NCBI GenBank assembly: GCA_947491025.1
Contig: CANLIC010000013.1
Coordinates: 32,748 to 96,747 of the forward strand
Source of the DNA: Myxococcales bacterium
GTDB taxonomy: Bacteria > Myxococcota_A > UBA9042
DNA length: 64,000 bases
Direction: 5' to 3'
Of the stretch, positions 7,748 through 17,150 are shown piece by piece. The notes below the pieces were generated by a model. That model worked only from the letters and a program-made list of their open reading frames with translations, made no database searches and was not told where the DNA came from. The position numbers and the translations under genes were made by a program. Within the stretch, counting starts at the first letter, position 1, and every line of letters begins with the position of its first letter.

Positions 7748-8140
7748 TCATCCGCCGGCGGGCATCTCGACGATCTCCATGCCCACGCGGGCGCAAGACG
7801 CATCGCCCTGCAGGTAGAGGACCCGGACCCGAAACGTCGCCTTGTAGACGAAGCCCATCACCTGCAAGACGTCGTACTTCGCCTTGCCCTTGGGCGCCTT
7901 CACCGGCTTCTGCAACGTGGCGTCGCCTTCCACCGACGCGCGCTCGTCGCCGTCGCTCTGCAGCCGCAGCAGCTTCAGGGCCACCTCACGCGCCGCTCCC
8001 TCGCAGGGGTGCGGGCCCTGCGCTTTGGCGGCGGGCTTCGCCAGCGCGGCCGATGGGCTGGCCAGCATCCACAGCGCTAGCGCGGTCGCCGCGCAGGTCC
8101 CGTTGCGCAGGGGAAACGCTGCCTTGATCGAATGCGACAT
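7748..8140 (-). CDS. Small secreted protein of unknown function
   Basis: 130 residues. A cleavable signal peptide is visible: basic start, hydrophobic core (ATALALWMLASPSAALA), then KPAAK. The mature part has two cysteines and a mixed beta-strand region (VLQVMGFVYKATFRVRVLYLQ). The ATG at 8140 follows AGGGAG; the longer open frame to 8317 lacks a credible start. A 15-bp dyad (8166-8180) lies about 26 bases upstream of the start and could be an operator. It converges with the lipoprotein gene at 7072-7725, 22 bp apart. No family recognised. Confidence 0.65.
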   Translation of the reverse strand: MSHSIKAAFPLRNGTCAATALALWMLASPSAALAKPAAKAQGPHPCEGAAREVALKLLRLQSDGDERASVEGDATLQKPVKAPKGKAKYDVLQVMGFVYKATFRVRVLYLQGDASCARVGMEIVEMPAGG

Positions 8141-8165
8141 GGCGAACTCCCTAGACCAGCGATGC

Positions 8166-8180
8166 CGGTCGCGGCGACCG
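8166..8180. promoter_or_regulatory. Perfect 15-bp dyad upstream of a secreted-protein gene
   Basis: CGGTCGC-G-GCGACCG is a perfect inverted repeat with a one-base centre. It is too tight to form a hairpin by itself but suits a dimeric DNA-binding protein. It lies 26 bases before the ATG at 8140. A wider pairing, CCAGCG (8156-8161) with CGCTGG (8179-8184), overlaps it. The rest of the 325-bp gap 8141-8465 shows no open frame with a ribosome-binding site. Confidence 0.3.
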
Positions 8181-8465
8181 CTGGGTCGCGTGATGGAGCA
8201 ACCATCGTAGCCGGACGTGCGAACCGACTCAACCACAAGCTCCGCAGGCACGCCCGCCAAGCGAGTCAAGGCAGGAGCCAGCGACGCAATGCGCCTTGGC
8301 CAGCGTCGCCGCGCCAACTCTCCGCGTGATCCGCAGGAGGCGTCGTTTCCGCAGGCGCTTGGCTACGTTATGGCCGCTCTCAGCGCCCATGTCGCGCCGT
8401 CCACGGGCCCGTCAGTCGACACAAGCTGCACGACGCCGCAAGGCCAGACGCGAGCGTGCCACACC

Positions 8466-9704
8466 CTACTGATCGTGGTGTAGCGCCTCTTCCAGGTAGG
8501 GATCGTGCTTGGCGAGCAGGGGCGCCCGCTCCATCATCTTCGGCACGATCAGCAGGAACAGACCGGCAAAGAACGCCAAGCCTCCCACCTCTTGCAACCC
8601 GAAGAGCGGTCCATGCACGTCAGCGCCGTGGTGGTGCGCCGCGAAGTGGCTGGTTGCCGGCATCACCTGCAGGTAGATGTCGAGCCAGTGGCCAAACACC
8701 AGGATGCCGGCGGCCAGCGCCAGGATCTTGGGGTTCCGCTTGTTGCCGCGCGGCAGCAGGATGAGGAAGGGCGCTACCCAGCGGACGATCGGGTTGAGCG
8801 CCCAGATGTACTCCCAGCCATGGTGCTGGCGGTTGAAGTAGTAGCTCGTCTCTTCGGGGATGTTCGAGTACCAGATGAGCATGTACTGGCTGACCCAGAT
8901 ATAGGCCCAGAAGGTTGCGAAACCAAACATCATCTTGCCGAGATCGTGGTAGTGGTTCTCGTTCACGTAGGGCAGGTAGCCGGCCTTCTTCATCCCGAGC
9001 ACGAACAGCGTCAGCCAGGCCGTGGCCGCGACGAACATGCCGATGAACTGGTAGACGCCGAACATGGTCGAGAACCAGTGCGGCTCAAGGCTCGACATCC
9101 AGTCGAGGCCCGAGAACGTGACGGTGAGGGCAAAGAGCACGAGGTGAATCGCGCCGAGTCGCACGTTGGATTTGGTCCGCTCGTCGACCGGACCGTTGTC
9201 CTGCGCCCGGCTGTGGCGACGCATCAAGTAGGTCGTCGTCATCCAGATGCCGAAGTAGATCACCACCCGCATCAGCCAGCCCGCCTCGTTGAGCAGCGGC
9301 GCCTTTCGTTGCAGGAGCATGTCGTGCTGAACAATCTCGGGCACCGACCACTCGTAGAGGTCATGTAGACCGAGCAGGCCGATGGCCAAGAACGCCACAA
9401 GCCCGACCGGCAAGAACGTCGTGAAGGCCTCGACCGGGCGCTTGATGACCACCCACCAGCCGGCGTTGACCATCGAGAACACCGCGAAAATAAACGATGC
9501 GCCGAGGGCGATCCCGGTGAAGTAGTAGCCGCCGATGAGGACGTTGCTCCAGCCGCGCCAGGCCTCGCCCGCGAAGGCAAAGCCGAGCCCGGCCACTCCG
9601 ACGGCGATGAGGGCAAGCGCCAGGTTCTGCACGGACTTCGGGACCACGTAGGCCCGGTCTTCCAGCGCCGCAGCGCCCGCATCGTGGTGACTGTGGTGCG
9701 CCAT
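8466..9704 (-). CDS. actF: Alternative complex III subunit ActF (quinol-binding membrane subunit)
   Basis: 412 residues, polytopic. About ten hydrophobic helices are visible, with conserved features of the NrfD-related ActC/ActF group such as FAVFSMVNAGWWVVIKRPVEAF, the FSGLDWMSSLEPHWFSTMFG loop, and WYSNIPEETSYYF. It is a membrane subunit of the quinol:electron-acceptor oxidoreductase that replaces cytochrome bc1 in many bacteria. The ATG at 9704 overlaps the actE stop (TAATG) and has AAGGAG upstream, which rules out the 23 extra residues of the longer frame. It is the last gene of the act operon; no cytochrome oxidase genes follow in the window. Confidence 0.92.
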   Translation of the reverse strand: MAHHSHHDAGAAALEDRAYVVPKSVQNLALALIAVGVAGLGFAFAGEAWRGWSNVLIGGYYFTGIALGASFIFAVFSMVNAGWWVVIKRPVEAFTTFLPVGLVAFLAIGLLGLHDLYEWSVPEIVQHDMLLQRKAPLLNEAGWLMRVVIYFGIWMTTTYLMRRHSRAQDNGPVDERTKSNVRLGAIHLVLFALTVTFSGLDWMSSLEPHWFSTMFGVYQFIGMFVAATAWLTLFVLGMKKAGYLPYVNENHYHDLGKMMFGFATFWAYIWVSQYMLIWYSNIPEETSYYFNRQHHGWEYIWALNPIVRWVAPFLILLPRGNKRNPKILALAAGILVFGHWLDIYLQVMPATSHFAAHHHGADVHGPLFGLQEVGGLAFFAGLFLLIVPKMMERAPLLAKHDPYLEEALHHDQ

Positions 9705-10450
9705 TACTTGGCTCCTTGGGCGCTGCCCGCCGCAGCGCCACCCAGGGCGCGCAGCTGCAGCTCGCGCACCCACAACACCGCCTTCCAGCGGTCATCAGGG
9801 CGGATCTGAGACGCATAGCTCGACATCATGCCGCGGCCGTGGCTGATGATGTGGTAGATATGGCCGTCCTTATAGCCGTTCTTCACCGGCGGCGAATCCG
9901 GCGACGCCAGCGGAAAGCCCGGAACGCCCCGCTTGCTGACCGGGCCATCGCCCATGCCCGTCTTGCCGTGGCAAGGCGCGCAGAAGGTGACGAAGACCTC
10001 CTCGGCGCGCGCTAGCACTGCCTTGTCCTTGGCCTGGTCGGCGAAGGGGTTGCGCAGCGCCTCACCGGCCTTGACGGCCTGCTGGGCCGCGAACTCGGCC
10101 AACTTGGCGTTGCCCTTGTCGTCGACCAGCCCGGCGGCCTTGGCCCCAGCCTCGTTGACCTCGAAGTGCGTCGGCACAAAGCCGCGGCGAATCGTACCCT
10201 CGGGCGGCAGCAGCAGCGTACGCCCGTCGCCGTGCGCCAGCTTGATGACCCGCTGCGCCACCGCTTCATCGGACTCGTCGAAGCGAGAGAAGCGCGGCGA
10301 GAACATCAGGCCCTGCGACTCCTGGGCCTTGCTGAACCACATCGGGTTGATCTGTGGCGCGATCAGATAGTTCGGCTGGTCGCGGACATTGCATCCAGCG
10401 GCGCCGAGCGCCATCAGCGTGGCGAGCAGCAGCGAGGTCGTGCGTTGCAT
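9704..10450 (-). CDS. actE: Alternative complex III subunit ActE, monohaem cytochrome c lipoprotein
   Basis: 248 residues. A lipoprotein signal ends in LGAAGC (Cys20). One haem c site, CAPCH, lies in the C-terminal half, followed by methionines near the end (GRGMMSSYASQI) that can supply the sixth ligand. It is anchored to the periplasmic face of the membrane and passes electrons from the complex to a soluble carrier or oxidase. The ATG at 10450 overlaps the actD stop (TGATG). The N-terminal portion (FSPRFSRFDESDEAV and onward) matches the ActE family rather than simple cytochrome c551. Confidence 0.92.
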   Translation of the reverse strand: MQRTTSLLLATLMALGAAGCNVRDQPNYLIAPQINPMWFSKAQESQGLMFSPRFSRFDESDEAVAQRVIKLAHGDGRTLLLPPEGTIRRGFVPTHFEVNEAGAKAAGLVDDKGNAKLAEFAAQQAVKAGEALRNPFADQAKDKAVLARAEEVFVTFCAPCHGKTGMGDGPVSKRGVPGFPLASPDSPPVKNGYKDGHIYHIISHGRGMMSSYASQIRPDDRWKAVLWVRELQLRALGGAAAGSAQGAK

Positions 10451-11034
10451 CAGCGGCCCTCCACGGTCAGCACCTCGACGGCACCGTGATCGGCGAACAG
10501 CGCGCGGGCGCGCCCCTCGTCGAAACCCACGGCGGCAGGATCCAGGGCCAACGCGAACTTGTCGTCGGTCACGCCCGGAACCGAGATCTTCGGCTTCATG
10601 CCCGGCAGCAGCCGCCGGTAGATGAGGTAGGTCAGCACCGTGAGATGGCCGGTGCAGAGCACCGTCAACTCGAAGAACACCGGTACAAAGGCCGGCCACG
10701 ACAGAAAGGGCTTGCCACCGATGATGATCGGCCAGCCCTTCCACAGCGGCACGAAGTCCACGTACTGGGTGTGGACCTGCAAGGAGATGGCCAAGAGCAG
10801 GCCAAACGTGCCGTAGCAGAAGGCGATGTACGGCAGCCACGAGCGCTTGAGCCCCATGGCAGCGTCCAGGCCGTGGACGGGGTAGGGCGTGTAGCAGTCG
10901 TGGATCGGCAGGCCGCCGGTCCGCGCTGCGCTCGTCGCCTCGATCAACGCATGCTCGTCGCCAAACAACGCCACCAAGAACGGCTTGTTGCCGTTGGTCG
11001 CCTCGCTCGCGGGCGCCGCGTGTGCGCTAGCCAT
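10450..11034 (-). CDS. actD: Alternative complex III subunit ActD (DUF3341)
   Basis: 194 residues. The N-terminus carries the DUF3341 pattern (FGDEHALIEATSAARTGGL, then CYTPYPVHGLDAAMGL). Two membrane helices follow (WLPYIAFCYGTFGLLLAISLQ and LSWPAFVPVFFELTVLCTG). It contains no cofactor motif and acts as a structural membrane subunit. Its ATG lies eight bases inside the 3' end of actC, with AAGGAGG upstream, so translation is coupled. Confidence 0.92.
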   Translation of the reverse strand: MASAHAAPASEATNGNKPFLVALFGDEHALIEATSAARTGGLPIHDCYTPYPVHGLDAAMGLKRSWLPYIAFCYGTFGLLLAISLQVHTQYVDFVPLWKGWPIIIGGKPFLSWPAFVPVFFELTVLCTGHLTVLTYLIYRRLLPGMKPKISVPGVTDDKFALALDPAAVGFDEGRARALFADHGAVEVLTVEGR

Positions 11035-12496
11035 GGAGCACCTCCTCCTTGGGAGCGGCCGGGGTCGGGTGCAGACCCATCGCGCCGGGACCCGAGGCCG
11101 TGGCGTGGCCGTGCGACCCGTGGCCGTGGCTGTCGCGCTGCGCCCAGGCCGAGACCATCTTCACCTCGGCGATCGAAACCGTCGGCAAGAATCGGACAAA
11201 CAGCAGGTAGGCCGTGAAGAAGAAGCCAAGCGTGCCGCCGAACTCCAAAATCTCGACCCAGGTCGGCGAGTACATCGACCAGCTCGAGGGCAGGTAGTCG
11301 CGGTGCAGCGAGGTGACGATGATGACGAAGCGCTCGAACCACATGCCGATGTTGACGAAGATCGACATGATGAAGACGACCACCATGTTCCGCCGCATCG
11401 GCGCCCACCAGAAGATCTGGGGGCTGATGACGTTGCAGCTGATCATCGTCCAGTAGGCCCACGCGTAGGGACCGACAGCGCGGTTGCTGAAGAAGATGAA
11501 GCCCTCGTAGTTGCTGCCCGAATACCAGCCGATCAGGAACTCGGTGGAGTACGCGAGGCCGACCAGCATGCCCGTCGCCAGCACGACCTTCGCCATGTTG
11601 TCGACGTGGCTCTCGGCGATGATGTGCTCCAGCTTCTGGGTCTTGCGCGCGATGACCAACAGGGTCAGCACCATCGCAAAGCCCGAGAACAAGGCGCCGG
11701 CGACGAAGTAGGGCGGGAAGATGGTGGTGTGCCAGCCCGGGATCACCGAGGTCGCGAAGTCCATCGAGACGATGGTGTGGACCGAGAGGACCAGCGGCGC
11801 CGCCAGCGCGGCCAGGATCGTGTATACGATCTCGTAGTGGCTCCAGTCTCGGTTGCTGCCGGTCCAGCCGAAGCTGAGGATGCCGTAGATCTGCTTCTGC
11901 AGCTTCTTCTTGGTCCGGTCGCGGAAAGTCGCGAGGTCGGGCAGCAGGCCGAAGTACCAGAATACACAGGAGATCGAGAAGTAGGTCGAGATCGCGAAGA
12001 AGTCCCAGAGCAGCGGCGACCGGAAGTTCACCCACAGCGGACCGCGCATGTTGGGCAGCGGCGCGAACCACCACCAGCCGAACCAGGGGCGGCCCATGTG
12101 GATGAAGGGAAACAGCGCGGCGCAGATGACGGCCAGGATCGTCATCGCCTCGGCAGAGCGGTTGATCGCGGTCCGCCACTTCTGGCGGAACAGGAACAAG
12201 ATCGCGGAAATGGCGGTTCCTGCGTGACCGATGCCGACCCACCACACGAAGTTGGTGATGTCCCAGCCCCAACCGACGGTCTTGTTCAGGCCCCAAGTGC
12301 CGATGCCCTCGGAGATCTGGTAGCCGATGGTCGTGAAACCGGCGACAAAGAGCGTCACCGCCGGGATGAACGCCGCCCACCACAGGCCGCTCGGCTTGTT
12401 CTCCATCGGCGCCACGATGGCGTTGGTGATGTCGGCCAGCCGAGGCTTGCCGCCCATCACCAGGGGCTCACGCAGGTGCGATACGGTCGCAGACAT
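11027..12496 (-). CDS. actC: Alternative complex III subunit ActC (NrfD/PsrC-like membrane subunit)
   Basis: 489 residues with about ten membrane helices. NrfD-type features are clear: WWVGIGHAGTAISAILFLFRQ, HMGRPWFGWWWFAPLPN, FATSVIPGWHTTIFPPYFVAG and an MWFERFVIIVTSLHRDYLPSSW loop. It holds a quinol-oxidation site next to the iron-sulphur subunit ActB. The C-terminal tail is His-rich (HGHGSHGHA). The ATG at 12496 starts two bases after the actB stop codon with AAGGAGG before it. The order actB-actC-actD-actE-actF is the canonical one. Confidence 0.94.
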   Translation of the reverse strand: MSATVSHLREPLVMGGKPRLADITNAIVAPMENKPSGLWWAAFIPAVTLFVAGFTTIGYQISEGIGTWGLNKTVGWGWDITNFVWWVGIGHAGTAISAILFLFRQKWRTAINRSAEAMTILAVICAALFPFIHMGRPWFGWWWFAPLPNMRGPLWVNFRSPLLWDFFAISTYFSISCVFWYFGLLPDLATFRDRTKKKLQKQIYGILSFGWTGSNRDWSHYEIVYTILAALAAPLVLSVHTIVSMDFATSVIPGWHTTIFPPYFVAGALFSGFAMVLTLLVIARKTQKLEHIIAESHVDNMAKVVLATGMLVGLAYSTEFLIGWYSGSNYEGFIFFSNRAVGPYAWAYWTMISCNVISPQIFWWAPMRRNMVVVFIMSIFVNIGMWFERFVIIVTSLHRDYLPSSWSMYSPTWVEILEFGGTLGFFFTAYLLFVRFLPTVSIAEVKMVSAWAQRDSHGHGSHGHATASGPGAMGLHPTPAAPKEEVLHG

Positions 12497-12497
12497 C

Positions 12498-15400
12498 CTA
12501 GCCCTCCTTCTTGTCGTCGGCCGCGCCGTGGCCAGCACCTGGCTCGTGGCCGCCGTGACCGCCGCCTGATGGCGCCGAAGGCGGCATCATCTCGAACGTG
12601 TGGCGGACCTTGGTCAGGTAGCCGATGGCCGGGCGGGTGTTGATCTCTTCGAGCATCTTGTAGCGACGCGGGTTGCGCATCGCCTCAGAAACCGCACTCT
12701 GATTGTCGTTGATGTTGCCGAAGGTGATGGCACCCGTCGGGCAGGTCTGCTGGCAGGCGGTCTGCACATCGCCGTCGAGCACCGTGTCGCGGCCCTGGCG
12801 AAGCACTTCGCTCTTGGCGGCCTGGATGCGCTGGACGCACATCGAGCACTTCTCCATCACGCCGCGGCTGCGCACGCCCACATCGGGGTTGAGCGCCAGG
12901 CTGAGGAGGTCGTAGTCGATGGTGTCCTTGACCTCTCCCTGCGGGTACTGGAACCAGTTGAAACGACGAACCTTGTAGGCGCAGTTGTTGGCGCAGTACC
13001 GCGTGCCGATGCAGCGGTTGTAGGCCATCGAGTTCAGGCCCTCACTGGTGTGCACCGTCGCCAGCACCGGGCAGACGGTCTCGCAGCCCGCCACCTCGCA
13101 GTGCTGGCACATCACAGGCTGGAACACGACCTGCGGGTTCTCCGCCAGCTGCATCCAGTCGTCTTCGACTGGCGTCCAGTCGTAGTCGGTCGGGCCCGGC
13201 GTCGCCGACGCTGGCTCGGCGTAGTAGCGGTCGATGCGCATCCAGTGCATGTCGCGCTTGCGCGCCACTTCGAGGCGACCGACGACGGGGATGTTGTTCT
13301 CGACGTTGCACGCGATGACGCAGGCAGAGCAGCCGGTGCAGGCGTTGAGGTCGACCACCATCTCCCACTTGTACTTGCCGTTGTACTCATGGGGTTTCCA
13401 CACCGAACGCGGCTTCTCGGCAGCCTGGCCCGCCGAGCCATCGCCGGCCAACAGCTTGTCGAGCGGCGGGTTGTTGGCGGTCGGGTCCTTTTGCCACGCG
13501 GTCAGCGTCGTCTCGCGCACGATGTTGCGGTGCTCGTAAGACGGGTGCGTCTGGCTGAAGCCGAGCTCACGGTGGCTCCCCGTCGGCTGCAGATCGACGC
13601 GGACCTGTGTACCGAGCGCCGCCAGCGGCCAGACGTTGACACCGCCGGCCAACAGCGCGACGCGACCGCCCTTCTGGCGGCCGTAGCCATACGCAATCGC
13701 CACCGCGCCGTCGTGGAGGCCGGGCTGCAGGACGACGGGCAGCTCGAAGCTGATGTCGCCCGCGCTGACCTTGACGCCGTCGCCCGTGCCGACACCGAGC
13801 TCCTGCGCAGTCTTCGGCGACAGCGCCGCGTAGTTGTCCCACGTCGCCTTGGTCAGCGGATCTGGCAACTCTTGCAAGAATGGGTTGTTGGCGGCGCGGC
13901 CATTGCCAATGCCGACCTTCTGATAGAGCACCAACTCGTACTTGCCCTGGCCGCCGACCTTGCCCGCGGCCACCGCCAGGCCCGCCTTAACGCCGTCAAC
14001 GCTGTAGCGGGCCAGGGGCTTCTGCACCAAGCCGGCCGCGACCCCCGTCGCGTCCGCAGGGGCGTCCACCGCCGTCGCCGTCGTGTCGGCCGGAGGCTCA
14101 GCGCCCGCCGTGCCTGCTGCTGCTGCCGCTGCGCCGGCCGCTTGAATCGCCGCCGCCTCGGGCAACGCCGCGGCCTCTGGTAGCGCCCCAGCGCCCGCCG
14201 CGGCGGCCGGGACCGCCACGGCCTCTGCGGCCGCCGGAATCGCTGCTGCCGCCGCAGGCGCCCCTGCGGGGGCCGCGTTTGCGCCACCAGGCGCCGCCGG
14301 CTGCGGCGGAGCCGCCTCGGCCGCGCCGCCCGGCAGCTGCAGATGCAGCACCTGCGCCAACCCGTCGTGGACGGTCTTGTCCCAGAACGCAGTAAAATCG
14401 AGACTCTTGCTCTCTACGCGCGGGTAGACCGACAGCTCCCAGGTCTTGCGCACGAATTCCAGGCCGTCGCCGGCTTCGCCCGCCAACACCAGCATCGACT
14501 CCAAGGCCGAGCGTGTCCCAAAGAGCGGCCGCACCAGCGGCTGCTGGACGCCGACCAAGCCGGGCAGGACCTCGACGTCGGCCCAAGCCTCCAGGAAGTG
14601 GCTGTTCGGCGCCGCCAGCTTGGCCAACGAAGCCGTCTCGTCGAGGCGATCGCAGAGCGCTATTGAGGTCGGCACGGTCGCCATGGCCTTGGCCCAACGC
14701 GCTGCCATGGAGCTGGCGTACGCCGGGTTGACGTCGACCAGGACCAGGCCCTTGATCTTGCCGCCCTCGACGTCCGTCAGCAGCCCCTCGGCCGCGCTGC
14801 GGTCGCCACCGTATCCCAGCAGCGGCCGGTCGATGTCCAGCGTCTTGCCGTAGTTGCCGAGTGCCTCGTTGATGGCGTTGACAGCGGTCTGCACCGCGAC
14901 CTCGCCGCTCCCCGAAATCACCAGCGACTTTCCCTTGTTGGCCAGCAGCAGCTGCGTCCACAGTGCGACCTTGGGCGCGAACTCGCTGGCGGCAGCGGTG
15001 ATGCTGAGGTCAGAGCCTGTGGCCTTGGCCACACTCGCTGCCAACTCGAGCGCCAGCGGCCCGATCTGCGATGGCAGGACCCGCACGCGCTCGTCGCAGT
15101 TGGCACCCGCTAGCGTGAGCTGCGACTCGACCTGGACGAGGTGCGAGAGCGTGTTGCGCTTGGCCGTCAGCTTGCGATTCAGCGCCGACTGGCGGCTCCA
15201 CCACACCGGCGCGAGCCAGGTGCCCAGGTAGTCAGCATCGAAGCTGACGACCACCTCGGCACGGGCGAAGTCGAAAAGGGGCACGCCGGCGACGCCATGG
15301 GTCAACTGGTGCGCGGCCCGAATCGCGGACACGTCGTCGTCGTCCACCACCACGTGGCGCGCGCCCGGATGCGCCGCCAGCAGCTTGCCGAGCGCGGCTT

Positions 15401-16010
15401 GGCTCGCTGGGCCGCTCAGGGCCTGTGTCACCACCGCGAGGCCAGCGCCGTCCGTACGGAAGGATGCCAGCGCCTCCAGCGCGGCCTTGTCGAAGTCCTT
15501 CCAAGCAGCGGCCTTGCCACCGACCATCGGCTCGCGCAGGCGGTCGCCGTCGTAGAGGTCGATGACGCTGGCCTGGCCGCGGGCGCAGACGCCGCCGCCG
15601 GAGTAGGGGTGCTCGGGATTGCCCTCGATCTTGATCGGTCGGCCGTCGCGGGCCTTGACGAGCAGGCCGCAGCTGGCAGCGCAGCCGCCGCAGGTCGTGG
15701 CGTAGTACGCCGGCACGCCAGGGGTGATCTGCTCAGGCTTCTGGACGTAGGGGATGATCTTGTCGACCGGGCGCCGAGCGCAACCGGCAGCGACGCCGGC
15801 TGCCGCGAAGCTGGTCCCGAGTACCTTGAGGAAGTCCCGGCGCGCCACGTCGCTGCCGTCTCCGGGGCGCGGCGCAGCACCGAACTCGACGTCGGCCGCA
15901 GCCACCGACTTGGCGTCGCGACGCAGCTCCTCCACCGTCTGAAAGTAACGGCGGGGCGCGCCGGCGCGGCCGGCGGCGGGGGTGCTGCGGTTGTCGTGGT
16001 TGCCGTCCAT
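12498..16010 (-). CDS. actB: Alternative complex III subunit ActB (molybdopterin-type B1 domain fused to iron-sulphur B2 domain)
   Basis: 1170 residues. A Tat signal (Arg57-Arg58-Asp-Phe-Leu-Lys) precedes a molybdopterin-oxidoreductase-like B1 domain. The C-terminal B2 domain has four cysteine clusters of the ferredoxin type (CTGCSACVIACN, CQHCEVAGCETVCP, CIGTRYCANNC, CSMCVQRI then CQQTCP). These relay electrons from the ActC quinol site to the cytochromes. Cys107, Cys110, Cys114 and Cys142 in B1 form an intact C-x2-C-x3-C-x27-C motif, which many ActB proteins have lost. Residues about 558-658 are an Ala/Pro-rich linker between B1 and B2. The ATG at 16010 has GAGGAG upstream. It faces the periplasm after Tat export. 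Confidence 0.94.
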   Translation of the reverse strand: MDGNHDNRSTPAAGRAGAPRRYFQTVEELRRDAKSVAAADVEFGAAPRPGDGSDVARRDFLKVLGTSFAAAGVAAGCARRPVDKIIPYVQKPEQITPGVPAYYATTCGGCAASCGLLVKARDGRPIKIEGNPEHPYSGGGVCARGQASVIDLYDGDRLREPMVGGKAAAWKDFDKAALEALASFRTDGAGLAVVTQALSGPASQAALGKLLAAHPGARHVVVDDDDVSAIRAAHQLTHGVAGVPLFDFARAEVVVSFDADYLGTWLAPVWWSRQSALNRKLTAKRNTLSHLVQVESQLTLAGANCDERVRVLPSQIGPLALELAASVAKATGSDLSITAAASEFAPKVALWTQLLLANKGKSLVISGSGEVAVQTAVNAINEALGNYGKTLDIDRPLLGYGGDRSAAEGLLTDVEGGKIKGLVLVDVNPAYASSMAARWAKAMATVPTSIALCDRLDETASLAKLAAPNSHFLEAWADVEVLPGLVGVQQPLVRPLFGTRSALESMLVLAGEAGDGLEFVRKTWELSVYPRVESKSLDFTAFWDKTVHDGLAQVLHLQLPGGAAEAAPPQPAAPGGANAAPAGAPAAAAAIPAAAEAVAVPAAAAGAGALPEAAALPEAAAIQAAGAAAAAAGTAGAEPPADTTATAVDAPADATGVAAGLVQKPLARYSVDGVKAGLAVAAGKVGGQGKYELVLYQKVGIGNGRAANNPFLQELPDPLTKATWDNYAALSPKTAQELGVGTGDGVKVSAGDISFELPVVLQPGLHDGAVAIAYGYGRQKGGRVALLAGGVNVWPLAALGTQVRVDLQPTGSHRELGFSQTHPSYEHRNIVRETTLTAWQKDPTANNPPLDKLLAGDGSAGQAAEKPRSVWKPHEYNGKYKWEMVVDLNACTGCSACVIACNVENNIPVVGRLEVARKRDMHWMRIDRYYAEPASATPGPTDYDWTPVEDDWMQLAENPQVVFQPVMCQHCEVAGCETVCPVLATVHTSEGLNSMAYNRCIGTRYCANNCAYKVRRFNWFQYPQGEVKDTIDYDLLSLALNPDVGVRSRGVMEKCSMCVQRIQAAKSEVLRQGRDTVLDGDVQTACQQTCPTGAITFGNINDNQSAVSEAMRNPRRYKMLEEINTRPAIGYLTKVRHTFEMMPPSAPSGGGHGGHEPGAGHGAADDKKEG

Positions 16011-16197
16011 GGGCTCCTCAAACAGCCGAGTCTCTGCTCGGCGCTCGCTGCCATCGCGCTTGCGGCGTCACCATGGGTGCTGCCCCGCACACGGGCGTGT
16101 CATCTGCTGGCGTCTCGCTGGGTTTGGCTGCTGCCTTTGCCTGCGTTGCCGCCTCGGCCGCGGCCAGGGGCGCACCCTGGGCGGCGCCGCGCGCGGC

Positions 16198-16812
16198 TCA
16201 GTGGTGGCATCCTGAGCAGTCAAGCGAGGCGTTGATCTTCTTGTGGGCGAGGTGCGCCGGCGGATTGTCGGTGTACTCACGGTGGCAGTTCACGCACCAA
16301 CCCATGGCCAGCGTGTTCTGCTGCTTGACCACTTCCATTTCCTGGATCGGTCCATGGCAGGTCTGGCAGGCGACGCCACGGTTGACGTGACGGCTGTGGT
16401 CGAAGGAGACGTAGTCGGGCAGCTTGTGGATCCGAACCCACTCGATCGACGCGCCGGACTTGTACGCCTCATGGATCTTCTTGATCTCCGGCGAGTCTGG
16501 CTTCACGAGCTTGTGGCAGTTCATGCATACATTGACCGGCGGAACACCGGCGTGTTTGCCCTGCTCGGCGCCGAAGTGGCAGTACTTGCACTCGATCCCG
16601 AGATCGCCAGCGTGCAAGCGGTGCGAGTAGGCGATGGGCTGCACGGGCTGATAGCCCTTGTGGTACTCCGGCAGCTGAGCGTCGATTTGATCGCAGCCCG
16701 TTGCCAAGAGTCCGCCGCAGATCGCAGCCACAGCGATCCACGCACCGCGCAGGGATCCACCGGCCTGTCGTCGCCGATGGGCGCCACAGAGATGGGGAGG
16801 AACTTGCATCAT
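16198..16812 (-). CDS. actA: Alternative complex III subunit ActA, pentahaem cytochrome c lipoprotein
   Basis: 204 residues. A basic start, a hydrophobic segment and an LLATGC lipobox mark it as a lipoprotein. Five haem c motifs are visible: CKYCH, CMNCH, CQTCH, CVNCH and CSGCH, the number expected for ActA. It receives electrons from the ActB iron-sulphur domain. I choose the ATG at 16812 (GGAAG upstream); the frame to 17085 is longer but the added residues are basic low-complexity. It is the first gene of the operon, with a 187-bp gap before actB that shows no other gene. Confidence 0.93.
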   Translation of the reverse strand: MMQVPPHLCGAHRRRQAGGSLRGAWIAVAAICGGLLATGCDQIDAQLPEYHKGYQPVQPIAYSHRLHAGDLGIECKYCHFGAEQGKHAGVPPVNVCMNCHKLVKPDSPEIKKIHEAYKSGASIEWVRIHKLPDYVSFDHSRHVNRGVACQTCHGPIQEMEVVKQQNTLAMGWCVNCHREYTDNPPAHLAHKKINASLDCSGCHH

Positions 16813-17150
16813 GGGGACTTCCAGGTGGACACCCTTTCGGGCCGCAGGCGAACGAGCGAGCCGTCCGCGCCTCCGGGAGCGAGTTGCACCCGCCTGCGCG
16901 GCCGGCGATGGGCGTCGCACAGACGCTTGCGGCTGCAGGCTGGGTCGCGGCCACCCCGGCCGCGGACGGCGCGGTTTATTCCAGAGATCGCGTTGCAAGT
17001 CCAGCGCACCACGCGTTGAATCCTGTAAGCGCACGCCCGCACGGTAGCTCAGGGCAGGGGCTCGCCACGAACGGACGGAGATCAAGAGAGAATCGACGCT
17101 GACCGCCGCGCCATCTGCGCGCCAAAGCGGCGACCGCGGGGCCCTGTGGG
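16813..17150. other. Gap upstream of the act operon, no gene seen
   Basis: This 338-bp stretch must contain the act promoter if transcription starts here, but I see no convincing -35/-10 pair or sigma-54 box. A short A/T patch at 16974-16981 is the only relief in a GC-rich sequence. No hairpin with a T run and no start codon with a ribosome-binding site was found. Confidence 0.4.
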
